A model generated the notes under the pieces. That model had not been told where the DNA came from. It worked only from the letters and a program-made list of their open reading frames with translations, and made no database searches. The position numbers and the translations under genes are program-made. Below are positions 16,737-24,908 of a stretch of DNA of 64,000 bases, piece after piece. Source of the DNA: Ferrovibrio sp. MS7 (GTDB lineage: Bacteria; Pseudomonadota; Alphaproteobacteria; Ferrovibrionales; Ferrovibrionaceae); NCBI RefSeq assembly GCF_038404985.1, contig NZ_JBBKBA010000001.1, positions 124,001 through 188,000 on the forward strand, written 5' to 3'. Within the stretch, counting starts at the first letter, position 1. The number at the start of each line of letters is the position of its first letter.

Positions 16737-18178
16737 GCCGCCGGCCAGCTCAGGTTTGTCAGCTTGATATTCTGGTAATCCTGGATCGCCTGGCGGCCGC
16801 CTTCGCGGCCCATGCCGGAATGGTCGATGCCGCCAAATGGCGCCTCCGCATGAGCAACCAGGAAGGTGTTGATCCCGACCATGCCCGCGCGCAGGCCGGC
16901 GGAAAGCTTCTCCGCCTTGCCAGCATCGCCGGTGAAAGCATAGGCGGCGAGACCGAAGCGTGTGCTGTTGGCGCGCGCGATGGCATCATCGAGGTCGTTG
17001 AAACTCGCCACCGCCGCCACCGGGCCGAACGGCTCCTCGGCCATGATGCGGGCATCATCGGGCACATCGGCCAGCACCGCCGGTTCGAGGAAGAAGCCCT
17101 TATTGCGGCCCTCTGGCCGGCGGCCGCCGCTGCGCAGGTTGGCGCCGCGCTCCAGCGCATCGCCGATCAGCGCTTCCACTTTCTCGCGCCCCGAAGCCAG
17201 GGTGAGCGGCCCCATGGTGGAAGCCGGATCGCGGCTGTCGCCAAGCCGCAGTGCCTTCGCCTCCGCCACCATGCGATCAAGGAAGCGATCCGCCACGCTG
17301 GCCTCGACATAGAAACGGTTCGGCGCGATGCAGACCTGCCCGGCATTGCGGAACTTGAAGGCGGCACATTGCGCGGCGGCGGCTTCCACGTCTGCATCGG
17401 CGCAGACCACTACCGGCGAATGGCCGCCCAGTTCCATGGAGCAGCGCTTCACGGTTTCCGCTGCCTGGGCCAGCAGCAGCTTGCCGACCTGGGTGGAGCC
17501 GGTGAGCGAAATCTTGCGCACTTCTTCAGCCGCCATCAGATGCGGCACGATATCGGAGGCCCGGCCAGTCAGCACCTGAACCACGCCCGCCGGCACACCA
17601 GCAGCGACGCAGGCATCCGCGATCAATGTGGTGGTCATTGGCACCTGCTCCGAAGGCCGCACAATGATCGGGCAGCCAGCAGCCAAAGCCGGCGCGATCT
17701 TGCGCACCGGCAGGTTGACCGGGAAATTCCATGCCGAGAAAGCGGCAACGATGCCGACAGGTTCCGGTGCGGCGATCAGCCGACCGCCCTGGCGCGAGCG
17801 GATGGTTTCACCAAACAGCCGCTCGGCCTCGCCGGCGAACCAGTCGAGCTGCTCGATGGCGGCATTCACCTCGCCCTCCGACTGCGATATCGGCCGGCCG
17901 ATTTCCTGCGACAGGGCGCTGGCGATAAGCGGGCGCCGCACCTCCATCTCACGTGCGATGCGGCGCAGGATGCGGCCACGTTCCCAGCCATGCACCGCCG
18001 CCCATTGCGGCAGCGCGAGGCGGGCATGGTGCAAAGCCTCGGCCACTTCGACGGCGGTACAGGCCGGCTGGCGCCACAATTCCTCCTCGGTGCAGGGATC
18101 GAACACGGCGATGCTGCCGCCACTGGCCTTGTCGCGAAAAGTGCCACCGATCAACGCATAAGGTTCGGTCACGCTCAT
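16733..18178 (-). CDS. NAD(P)-dependent aldehyde dehydrogenase
   Basis: This 481-residue enzyme has the aldehyde dehydrogenase fold. The general base glutamate sits in MELGGHSPVVV near residue 246 and the nucleophilic cysteine in NAGQVCIAPNRF near residue 280. The cofactor loop is SLTGSTQVGK. Best family resemblance is to succinate-semialdehyde or glycolaldehyde-type dehydrogenases. It lies between the SDR and the HpaI-type aldolase and overlaps the latter, so it may oxidise the aldehyde released by the aldolase. It differs clearly from GabD at 35067-36548 and is not a recent duplicate. Confidence 0.92.
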   Translation of the reverse strand: MSVTEPYALIGGTFRDKASGGSIAVFDPCTEEELWRQPACTAVEVAEALHHARLALPQWAAVHGWERGRILRRIAREMEVRRPLIASALSQEIGRPISQSEGEVNAAIEQLDWFAGEAERLFGETIRSRQGGRLIAAPEPVGIVAAFSAWNFPVNLPVRKIAPALAAGCPIIVRPSEQVPMTTTLIADACVAAGVPAGVVQVLTGRASDIVPHLMAAEEVRKISLTGSTQVGKLLLAQAAETVKRCSMELGGHSPVVVCADADVEAAAAQCAAFKFRNAGQVCIAPNRFYVEASVADRFLDRMVAEAKALRLGDSRDPASTMGPLTLASGREKVEALIGDALERGANLRSGGRRPEGRNKGFFLEPAVLADVPDDARIMAEEPFGPVAAVASFNDLDDAIARANSTRFGLAAYAFTGDAGKAEKLSAGLRAGMVGINTFLVAHAEAPFGGIDHSGMGREGGRQAIQDYQNIKLTNLSWPAA

Positions 18179-18204
18179 GTCAGACTCCGGGAGGTTGGGA
18201 GGGA

Positions 18205-19026
18205 TTATTGCGAGGCGGTGACGCCGCCATCGATATAGACGACCTGGCCGGTCATGTAGCTGCCGGCGGCGGCGGCGAAGGTGATCACCTGCCCCACCAC
18301 TTCCAGCGGATCGCCGATGCGGCCAAGCGGGTTGCGATCCAGGATGAAATTGCGGAAGGCCGGACGTTCGAGATGCGGCCGGATGCGATCCGACTGGATG
18401 AAGGTGGGCGCCACGCCATTGACGGTGATGTTATGCGGCGCCAGTTCCATGGCATGCTGCTTCACCAGCATCACCAAGGCGCCCTTGGTGGCGCAATAGG
18501 CCGAATAGCCGCGCCCGCGCAAGGCAAGCTGCGAGCGCACCGAGAGCAGATGAATTTGCCGCCCGCCCTGGCCACGCGCGATCTGGTCGCGCGCCACCGC
18601 CTGGCCGAGAAACATCGCCGAGCGCATATTGGTGGCATACATCTCATCGAACGTATCCGGCGTCACCTCCAGCAGGGCCTGCTCGCGCTGGATGCCAACA
18701 CAATTGACCAGTACATCAATGCCGCCCATCAGGGCGATGGACTCTGCGGTGGTATCGGCAATCGCCTGGCTGTCGCGGGCATCAAGATCCAGGGCATGAG
18801 CCCGTCCGCCCGCTGCATTGATGCGCGCGGCCAACGCCTCGGCCTTGGCGCCGCTCGGCCCGGCGATGCAGACCACGGCCCCCAGCCGCGCCATCGCCGT
18901 CGCGATAGCTTCGCCGATGGCGCCATAACCACCGGGCAGGAACACGCGCTGACCACGGATATCGAACAGCCGGTCGATGCGTTCGAGCTCAATCTCAGGT
19001 GTCAGGCTCGTGCTCTGGTGATTCAT
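18205..19026 (-). CDS. SDR family oxidoreductase
   Basis: A 273-residue classical short-chain dehydrogenase. The cofactor loop is GGYGAIGEAIATAM near residue 32 in place of the more usual TGGxxGIG, the structural NCVG motif follows, and the active site is the YSAYCATK pair of tyrosine and lysine, with serine supplied by LLSVRS. The protein ends DGGVTASQ, as in 3-oxoacyl-ACP reductase-like sugar dehydrogenases. I start at ATG 19026, which overlaps the stop of the cupin gene (ATGA); longer in-frame sequence lies antisense inside it. It probably oxidises a hydroxyl group ahead of the aldolase step. Confidence 0.9.
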   Translation of the reverse strand: MNHQSTSLTPEIELERIDRLFDIRGQRVFLPGGYGAIGEAIATAMARLGAVVCIAGPSGAKAEALAARINAAGGRAHALDLDARDSQAIADTTAESIALMGGIDVLVNCVGIQREQALLEVTPDTFDEMYATNMRSAMFLGQAVARDQIARGQGGRQIHLLSVRSQLALRGRGYSAYCATKGALVMLVKQHAMELAPHNITVNGVAPTFIQSDRIRPHLERPAFRNFILDRNPLGRIGDPLEVVGQVITFAAAAGSYMTGQVVYIDGGVTASQ

Positions 19027-19340
19027 GGCACGGCTCCGAAGCGGCCATAGCCGTAATGCCAGACACTGCCGGCATCCCTGGTGGTGCGCAGGCTGTGGCG
19101 CGCACCCGCCGGTATCCGCACCAGATCGCCGGGGCCACAAAGCTGACGCACCTGCCCGACCTCGATCTCGACGCGGCCTGCGGCAACAACGACGAATTCA
19201 TCCACATCGTCGTGGCGAAAGTCGTCCCAGACCTGGCCGGGCGGATCGGTATAGGTGGCGAAACTGAACCCGGGATGATCCGCGCGTATGCTGTCGGGCG
19301 AAACCGGCACGGCATAAGCGGCAGGCTGAAAAATCCTCAT
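19023..19340 (-). CDS. Small cupin domain protein
   Basis: The 105-residue protein is a single cupin. A histidine pair in FRHDDVDEFVVVAAGRVEI and a glycine- and proline-containing GPGDLVRIPAGARHSLRT turn mark the two conserved motifs. Such proteins bind a metal and act as sugar isomerases, lyases or stabilisers of reactive intermediates. The start ATG at 19340 overlaps the preceding ABC-type gene by four bases, and the stop overlaps the SDR start, so it is firmly within the operon. It is unrelated in detail to the cupin at 10522-10974. Catalytic role unknown. Confidence 0.82.
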   Translation of the reverse strand: MRIFQPAAYAVPVSPDSIRADHPGFSFATYTDPPGQVWDDFRHDDVDEFVVVAAGRVEIEVGQVRQLCGPGDLVRIPAGARHSLRTTRDAGSVWHYGYGRFGAVP

Positions 19341-19960
19341 GCCGCACGCTCCGTCAGCAGGCTGCCTAGATAGGCATGGGCCGGGGGATGCGCCAGCAGC
19401 GCCTGGTAATCGGCCAGCGGCGTGACACTGCCCTTCTGCACGAAAATGTAGCTCTCGCAGATTTCCCTCAGAATTTCGAGATGGAATGGTTCGTTGGGGT
19501 GGACGCAGAGAAATACCAGCCGGCCCTCGCTGCGCAGGCGGCGGAAGAAATCCAGCATGAAGCCGATATAGCCGTCCTGGGTGTTGAATTGCGGCTCATC
19601 GAACAGATGCACCATGGGATAATCGAACTCCGCCTTCTCGAGCAGGACATTCGGCATCAGCGAACGGAAATGCCGCACCTGGTAGGATTGGTGATAGTGG
19701 ATCGCCAGGCGGTCACGCTGGTCGGTGCGCACACGGTGGATATTGCGGCCCATTACCTGCACCTCGCCGGCGGTGGGGCTGTTGGACCCGGTGATGAGTT
19801 CGAACAACGTGGTCTTGCCCGAGCCGTTCGGCCCCATCATGCCGACCACCGAAGACTTATCGATGGTGAAATCGGCGGTGAGGCGGAAAGTTGGCGTGCG
19901 GTCGAACCGGCTTTTGCAGTAGACCTTTTCCAATCCCTGGACGTGCAGCATCGCCGGCAT
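19337..19960 (-). CDS. ABC ATPase-like protein lacking the signature motif
   Basis: A 207-residue protein with part of an ABC ATPase domain. Walker A is GPNGSGKTT at residues 43-51, a Q-loop-like HYHQSYQ lies at 88-94, Walker B with catalytic glutamate is MVHLFDE at 116-122, and an H-loop-like histidine is H154. Only about 27 residues separate Q-loop and Walker B, where about 75 are usual, and no LSGGQ-type signature is present. The helical subdomain is therefore largely missing without any frameshift. It lies three bases after the LivF-like gene and overlaps the next cupin gene, so it is a third ATPase-like protein of this transporter operon. It may regulate the transporter or act elsewhere. 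Confidence 0.75.
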   Translation of the reverse strand: MPAMLHVQGLEKVYCKSRFDRTPTFRLTADFTIDKSSVVGMMGPNGSGKTTLFELITGSNSPTAGEVQVMGRNIHRVRTDQRDRLAIHYHQSYQVRHFRSLMPNVLLEKAEFDYPMVHLFDEPQFNTQDGYIGFMLDFFRRLRSEGRLVFLCVHPNEPFHLEILREICESYIFVQKGSVTPLADYQALLAHPPAHAYLGSLLTERAA

Positions 19961-19963
19961 GGC

Positions 19964-20659
19964 TCAGACTCCGATCAGGCGGCAGCGCAGGGCCGGATTA
20001 TCGAGCAGTTCGCGCGCCGGCCCTTCATGCTCGATATGGCCACGGTCCATGACATAGACGCGATCAGCGACATCCAGGGCCGCCAGCGCATTCTGCTCGA
20101 CGATCAGCACCGAGATGCCTTCCTGCTTCAGGCGACGGATGGTACGCATCACGCCCTGCACGATATTCGGCGCCAGGCCCTGGCTCGGCTCGTCGAACAG
20201 CACCAGGCCGGGCGAGCCGAGCAAGGCACGGGAAATCGCCACCATCTGCAACTCGCCGCCCGACATGTTCTCGCATTCACGACGCATCAGATGCTCAAGG
20301 GCTGAAAAAATTCCGAACATCTCATCCTCGCACCAGGCCCGGAAGCGCGTGCGCCGGGTGCCAAGCCGCAGGTTGCGCGCCGCCGTCAGGGTCGGAAACA
20401 CGCGGCGATCATCCGGCACCCAGGAAATGCCCATGCGCGCAATGCGATGGGTCGGCAGCGCGGTGATGTCCTGCTCGTCGAAACGGATATGGCCCCGGCG
20501 CGGCGGCGACAGGCCGAGGATTGAGCGCAACGTCGTGGTCTTGCCAGCGCCATTCGGCCCCAGCAAGGCCACCACTTCGCCGCGCCCGATGCCTAGCGAG
20601 ACGCCAAACAAAGCCTGGGTTTCGCCGTAGAAGGTCTCGATGCCATTGAGTTCGAGCAT
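19964..20659 (-). CDS. Branched-chain amino acid-type ABC transporter ATP-binding protein (LivF family)
   Basis: This 231-residue ATPase has Walker A GPNGAGKTT near residue 35, the signature MSGGELQMVAISRAL, and Walker B LVLFDEPSQGLAPNIV typical of LivF. It powers the hydrophobic amino-acid transporter (HAAT) type complex together with the LivG-like ATPase. I start it at ATG 20659, which shares one base with the LivG-like stop (TGATG); upstream in-frame sequence lies inside that gene. Membrane-associated on the cytoplasmic face. The substrate of HAAT systems ranges from amino acids to urea, amides and aromatic acids. Confidence 0.93.
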   Translation of the reverse strand: MLELNGIETFYGETQALFGVSLGIGRGEVVALLGPNGAGKTTTLRSILGLSPPRRGHIRFDEQDITALPTHRIARMGISWVPDDRRVFPTLTAARNLRLGTRRTRFRAWCEDEMFGIFSALEHLMRRECENMSGGELQMVAISRALLGSPGLVLFDEPSQGLAPNIVQGVMRTIRRLKQEGISVLIVEQNALAALDVADRVYVMDRGHIEHEGPARELLDNPALRCRLIGV

Positions 20660-21405
20660 CACGCCACCTCGCCGAGCGCAGAGCGCGCCACCCATTTGTT
20701 GGCCCGCAATTCGGCCGGCGGGCCTTCTGCGATCACCTGGCCCCAATGCACCACGGAGATACGGTCGGCGAGATCGAACAGGAAGCGCATGTCATGCTCG
20801 ATCAGGCAGATGGTGTAGCGCTGGCGTAGCTTGCGGATCAGCGCCGCCAGTGTTCGCGTCGCCTCGGCGCCAAGCCCAGCCGTCGGCTCATCCAGAAACA
20901 GAACACGCGGCTCGGCGGCCAAAGCGACGGCGATTTCCAGCGCCCGGCGGTCGCCATAACTCATCGCCTTGGCCTTGTCCCAGGCGCGGCCGGCAAGGCC
21001 AACCTGATCCAGCACGGCCATGGCCGCATCGATCAGGCGGCGGTCGCCAAAGCTTTCGCGCAACGGGCTGGCGCTGATGGCGCGGAAGGCCGGCAAGGCC
21101 AGCATCACATTCTCGATCACCACGGTGTCGTCGAACAGGTTCATGATCTGGAACGAGCGCGACACGCCGAGCCGGGCGATGACATGCGGCTTGAGGCCGG
21201 TGATATCCATGCCGTCGAAGATGATCTGCCCGGCATCGGGCGCATGAAAGCCGGTGAGGACATGAAAGCAGGTGGTCTTGCCGGCACCGTTCGGGCCCAT
21301 GATGCCATGCACCGAACTGGCTTCGATCCCGAGCGTGATATTCTCCAGCACCACGCGGGCGCCGAAGCGTTTCTGGATCGCCTTCGCTTCGAATAACGGC
21401 ATCAC
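20659..21405 (-). CDS. Branched-chain amino acid-type ABC transporter ATP-binding protein (LivG family)
   Basis: The 248-residue ATPase shows Walker A GPNGAGKTT near residue 36, the LivG-type degenerate signature MSYGDRRALEIAVALA, and Walker B VLFLDEPTAGLGAEAT. The C-terminal extension after the H-loop (EHDMRFLFDLADRISVVHWG) is characteristic of LivG. It pairs with the LivF-like protein to drive the permeases encoded upstream. Its start overlaps the LivM-like stop by four bases. All motifs are intact, in contrast with the protein at 19337-19960. Confidence 0.94.
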   Translation of the reverse strand: MMPLFEAKAIQKRFGARVVLENITLGIEASSVHGIMGPNGAGKTTCFHVLTGFHAPDAGQIIFDGMDITGLKPHVIARLGVSRSFQIMNLFDDTVVIENVMLALPAFRAISASPLRESFGDRRLIDAAMAVLDQVGLAGRAWDKAKAMSYGDRRALEIAVALAAEPRVLFLDEPTAGLGAEATRTLAALIRKLRQRYTICLIEHDMRFLFDLADRISVVHWGQVIAEGPPAELRANKWVARSALGEVA

Positions 21406-22439
21406 GCCTGCTCCGGCTTGGTGGCGGCAATGACGGCTGGCCCTGCCACCTCAGCAGTGGCGCGGCGGCGCAGCAGGCAATCCAGCAAACCTGCAACACC
21501 TTCCGGACGCGTCATCACCATGACGACGAACATCAGGCCGTACCACAGCAGCCAGGCTTCGGTGATGCCGCCCAGCACATCGCGCGCCACGTAATAGAGA
21601 ATGACGCCAAGCACCGGCCCCCAGAAATTGACCAGGCCGCCGCCCACCAGCACCATCATCACGATCAGGCCGGATTGATGCAGGCTCATCACATCGGGAT
21701 AGGCACTCTGCTGTGCCATCGAGAACAGCCCGCCAGCCAGGCCGGCGAAACCGGCAGACAGTGTGAAGACCAGCCACTTCCAGCGCCAGACATCGTAGCC
21801 GATGAAGCGGGCGCGGGTTTCGTTCTGGCGGATGGCCTGCAGCACATGGCCGAAGGGGGCATTCACCAGGCGCCACATCATAATCACGGCGAGCGCGGTG
21901 ATCACGGCGACGAACCAGTAGAAATTCACATTGTCGTCGAGATCGACATGCCAGGGCCCCAGCACCAGATCGGGACGCGGAATATTGAGCAGACCATCCT
22001 CGCCACCGGTGATGCCGTGCAGTTTCATCGCCGAGAACCAGAAGACCTGACCGAAGGCGATGGTGAGCAATGCGTAGTAGATCCCGCGGCGATGCGAGAG
22101 GAAAAGCCCGACCACGGCGCCGGCAAAAGCCGCTGCCAGGACGGCGGCAAGCAAGCCGCCCCACAGGCTGACCGCGACATGGTGCTGGAAAAGGCCGAAG
22201 CCATAAGCGCCGATGCCGAGATAGGCGCCATGGCCGAAGGAATGCAGCCCGGTATAGCCGAACAGCAGGTTGAACCCCATGGCGAACAGGATCCAGATGG
22301 CGATCTCGACGCCGAGATACTGGTAGAGGCCGAGCGGCACCAGCCAGAACGGCGCCGTGGCCAGGCCGAGCAGGAACAAAGCCATCGGCAATGTGAACGG
22401 CGAGCCGCCGCGTGCAGGAATATCGGAAAGCGACAGCAT
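21402..22439 (-). CDS. Branched-chain amino acid-type ABC transporter permease (LivM family)
   Basis: The 345-residue protein has about nine membrane segments and the LivM marks GYTGLHSFGHGAYLGIGAYG near residue 64 and the cytoplasmic coupling loop RFIGYDVWRWKWLVFTLSAGFAGLAGGL. It forms half of the translocation pore with the LivH-like protein. I start it at ATG 22439 (MLSLSDIP), four bases after the LivH-like stop; an in-frame extension upstream overlaps that gene and lacks homology. Its C-terminus ends with a short hydrophilic tail rather than a fused ATPase. Confidence 0.92.
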   Translation of the reverse strand: MLSLSDIPARGGSPFTLPMALFLLGLATAPFWLVPLGLYQYLGVEIAIWILFAMGFNLLFGYTGLHSFGHGAYLGIGAYGFGLFQHHVAVSLWGGLLAAVLAAAFAGAVVGLFLSHRRGIYYALLTIAFGQVFWFSAMKLHGITGGEDGLLNIPRPDLVLGPWHVDLDDNVNFYWFVAVITALAVIMMWRLVNAPFGHVLQAIRQNETRARFIGYDVWRWKWLVFTLSAGFAGLAGGLFSMAQQSAYPDVMSLHQSGLIVMMVLVGGGLVNFWGPVLGVILYYVARDVLGGITEAWLLWYGLMFVVMVMTRPEGVAGLLDCLLRRRATAEVAGPAVIAATKPEQA

Positions 22440-22443
22440 CGGC

Positions 22444-23364
22444 TCAATTCTCCAGCGCGCTGCGCCGGCCGAACAGGCCACGGGCGCGGAAGCCGACAAT
22501 GGCGATCAGCAGCAGATACATCGACATCATCGACCAGGCCGGCGCATAAGCACCGGTAACGCCGACCGAGAGGCCGACCAGCAGTGCGGCGATCACCGCG
22601 CCCCAGAAACTGCCGACGCCGCCAATGACAATGATCAGGAAGGCCGGGATCACCACATCGATGCCGAGATGCGGCCGCAGGCCCCAGATCGGCGCCATCA
22701 CCATGCCGGCAATGCCGGCCAGCATCGCGCCGAAGCCGAACACGAACAGGCGCAACCGCGACAGATCATAGCCGAGCGCCCGCACCATCTCGCTGTCATG
22801 GGCACCAGCCTTGATGATGGCGCCATAGGGCGTGCGTTCGAGGAACAGCCAGACGGCGAGGATGGCAGCAATAGCGAAGCCGGCGGCGTAGAATTTGTAG
22901 GTGGAGAAGATCAAACCACCCATCAGGAAGGCGCCGGTGATCATCTGCGGCACCGGCAGGTTCTGCTCACCCGTGCCCCAGATCAGGCGGATCGCCTCTT
23001 CCACCACGATGGCGGCGCCGAAGGTGAGCAGCAGGCCATACAGCGGCGCCTTGCCATAAGTGGGGCGCAGGCAGAGTTCCAGCAGCATGCCGGCTATACC
23101 TGCCAGGGCCGGGCCGAAAGCCAGGGCCGAGAAATAGCGCGCCGCCTGCGGCAGCTCCAGCCACCAGGCCCCAAACGGCGTACCGGCGAACCAGCCGGCA
23201 CCGATGGTGGACAGGGCCAGGTAGGCGCCGAGCGTGAACAGCGAGCCATGGGCGAGATTGATCACTTCCATCACGCCGACAATCAGCGTGAAGCCCAGCG
23301 CGATCAGCGCGAAGAGCAGGCCAAGCGTGACGCCGTTGATGAGATGCGGAACAAAACTGGTCAT
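22444..23364 (-). CDS. Branched-chain amino acid-type ABC transporter permease (LivH family)
   Basis: This 306-residue permease begins MTSFVPHLINGVTLGLLFALIALGF and includes VGVMEVINLAHGSLFTLGAYL, the best conserved LivH segment, and GVGSFWGAVIAALLVG near the C-terminus. About eight membrane segments are present. ATG at 23364 is supported by the family N-terminus; longer in-frame sequence reaches back into the binding-protein gene and is not coding. It follows the binding-protein gene by 61 bases, a gap that may allow the extra binding protein usually needed. Confidence 0.92.
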   Translation of the reverse strand: MTSFVPHLINGVTLGLLFALIALGFTLIVGVMEVINLAHGSLFTLGAYLALSTIGAGWFAGTPFGAWWLELPQAARYFSALAFGPALAGIAGMLLELCLRPTYGKAPLYGLLLTFGAAIVVEEAIRLIWGTGEQNLPVPQMITGAFLMGGLIFSTYKFYAAGFAIAAILAVWLFLERTPYGAIIKAGAHDSEMVRALGYDLSRLRLFVFGFGAMLAGIAGMVMAPIWGLRPHLGIDVVIPAFLIIVIGGVGSFWGAVIAALLVGLSVGVTGAYAPAWSMMSMYLLLIAIVGFRARGLFGRRSALEN

Positions 23365-23425
23365 GAAGGGGATTGCTTCTGCGATGAGCGGCGGCCGGCC
23401 TGGACCGGCCGCCGGCTGAACAGCT

Positions 23426-24715
23426 TCAGGCGTCGAAGGTCGGCGTCGCCTCGTAGGATTCCAGCTTGCAGGCCCCTGCCGCATCGCTATCCATCGCCTC
23501 CTGCGGCGAGGTACTGGCGATGATCTTGAACATGTCGTCCTTGTCCTTGGTGCCGATATTCGCCGTCGCCTGGTAGATCGTCTGCTGCACCTGGTGCGTC
23601 ACCGGATCGATCCAGGCATCATGGTGCTGCATGCGGTCGCGGGCCGACATCTTGTGACCCTCCAGCGCCTTGATCACCTTGATGTTGTTGGTGGAGCCGG
23701 CGCGCTCGATAGCGGCGAACAATTCGCGCGTCGCCCAGTAGCCGTTGTAGAACACGTTGCCCGGCACGCGCATCGCGGTATCCGGGAACATGGCCTGATA
23801 GCGCTTGACGAATTCAGCTACGCCCGGCAGGTCGAGATTGTAGTACCAGGTGGTGCCGAACATGCCGAACAGGTTGTCCAGCGGCAGGCCATAGACATCC
23901 GGCCAATCCTGCTGGTTGTTCAGCCAGACCGGCTTGTTGCCCATGCCAAGCTGGGCGATCTGCTGGCGCATCGCCTTCTGGTCATCGCCGCCGATGGCCG
24001 CCGCGACCACGCCGGGATTGATCTGCTGGATCTTGAGCAGTTGCGAGGAGAAATCGCGCGTGCCCTGCGGCACCAGGATTTCCTCGACCATCTGGCCGCC
24101 ATATTCCTTAAGCAGTGCCTTGGTGGCCGCCGCTGTGCTGTGGCCCCAGACATAATCGTTTGTCAGCAGCACCCATTTCTTGCCGAATTTCTCGATCGCC
24201 GCCTTCACCGAGGCTTTGGCGAAATTGGTGCCGTTGGCATCCCACACGAACTTGGTGCGGTGGCAATTGGCGCCTGCTTCGGAAGGCGCGCTGGAATTGG
24301 TGTTGAGGTAGATGACGCCGTATTTCTGCGCCACCTGGCTGATCGCATTAGCGACGCCGGAATGGATCGCGCCGATCAGGAAGCCGCAATTCTCGCGCGT
24401 GATCATGCGCTCGGCGACGCGGCTGCCGGTGGCCGGTGTGGTCTCGGTATCGAGATGCACGAATTCGATCTTGCGGCCGAGCACGCCGCCGCGCGCATTG
24501 GCCTCGGCGATGGCCATCTGCATGCCGCGGCGGTCGCTGGCACCGGAATTGGCGTATTGGCCGGTGGCATCCGAGGTGATGCCGATCCGGATTGGCTTGG
24601 CCGCACCCTGGGCATAGACCCGGGTGTAACGCCAAGGGCCGGCAAAAGCGGCAACGCCGCCGGCAGCGGCAACGCCGGTCAGCAGACGGCGGCGGGAAAC
24701 CTGCAATCGAGACAT
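23426..24715 (-). CDS. HAAT-family ABC transporter substrate-binding protein (urea/amide-type)
   Basis: The 429-residue protein opens with a twin-arginine-like signal (SRRRLLTGVAAAGGVAAFAG), so export by Tat is likely. The mature part is a type I periplasmic binding fold of the Leu/Ile/Val-amide-urea family: PIRIGITSDATGQYANSGASDRRGMQMAI, an ITRENCGFLIGAIHSGVANAI segment, and QHHDAWIDPVTHQVQQTIY near the end. It captures the transported compound and hands it to the LivH/LivM-like pore. ATG at 24715 follows a GGAGG-like stretch. It is the first gene of the operon and faces the RpiR-type regulator across a 193-base AT-rich region. Confidence 0.92.
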   Translation of the reverse strand: MSRLQVSRRRLLTGVAAAGGVAAFAGPWRYTRVYAQGAAKPIRIGITSDATGQYANSGASDRRGMQMAIAEANARGGVLGRKIEFVHLDTETTPATGSRVAERMITRENCGFLIGAIHSGVANAISQVAQKYGVIYLNTNSSAPSEAGANCHRTKFVWDANGTNFAKASVKAAIEKFGKKWVLLTNDYVWGHSTAAATKALLKEYGGQMVEEILVPQGTRDFSSQLLKIQQINPGVVAAAIGGDDQKAMRQQIAQLGMGNKPVWLNNQQDWPDVYGLPLDNLFGMFGTTWYYNLDLPGVAEFVKRYQAMFPDTAMRVPGNVFYNGYWATRELFAAIERAGSTNNIKVIKALEGHKMSARDRMQHHDAWIDPVTHQVQQTIYQATANIGTKDKDDMFKIIASTSPQEAMDSDAAGACKLESYEATPTFDA

Positions 24716-24797
24716 CCATTCCTCCCTTGATTGGCACCTGCCATGGCTCGGCTGGGTGCGCTCGTCCGGCGCTTCTTGCGATGCGTGTGAACGCCGT

Positions 24798-24862
24798 TTC
24801 AATCAAGTTGAATGAATATTCCCAAACTGTCAAAGAATATTTTTTCAATGCAATTGAATATT
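24798..24862. promoter_or_regulatory. Three GAATATT repeats at exact 21-bp spacing (candidate RpiR operator array)
   Basis: GAATATT occurs at 24814-24820, 24835-24841 and 24856-24862, each exactly 21 bases apart, equal to two helical turns. The first copy extends to the palindrome GAATATTC, the third to TGAATATTTCA, an inverted repeat of TGAA and TTCA around three bases. A further inverted repeat TTCAA-N5-TTGAA spans 24798-24812. The array lies in the divergent promoter region between the binding-protein gene and the RpiR-type regulator, so it is a likely operator for that regulator. Confidence 0.5.
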
Positions 24863-24908
24863 TCATCTATGATTGAGCTTACAGGCTAAACTGTTGTAAA
24901 GATTGGCT

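Noticed and set aside
16658-18238. A 526-codon plus-strand open frame opposite the aldehyde dehydrogenase gene
   Set aside because: The minus strand encodes a complete aldehyde dehydrogenase with both catalytic residues; the antisense translation has no recognisable motif.
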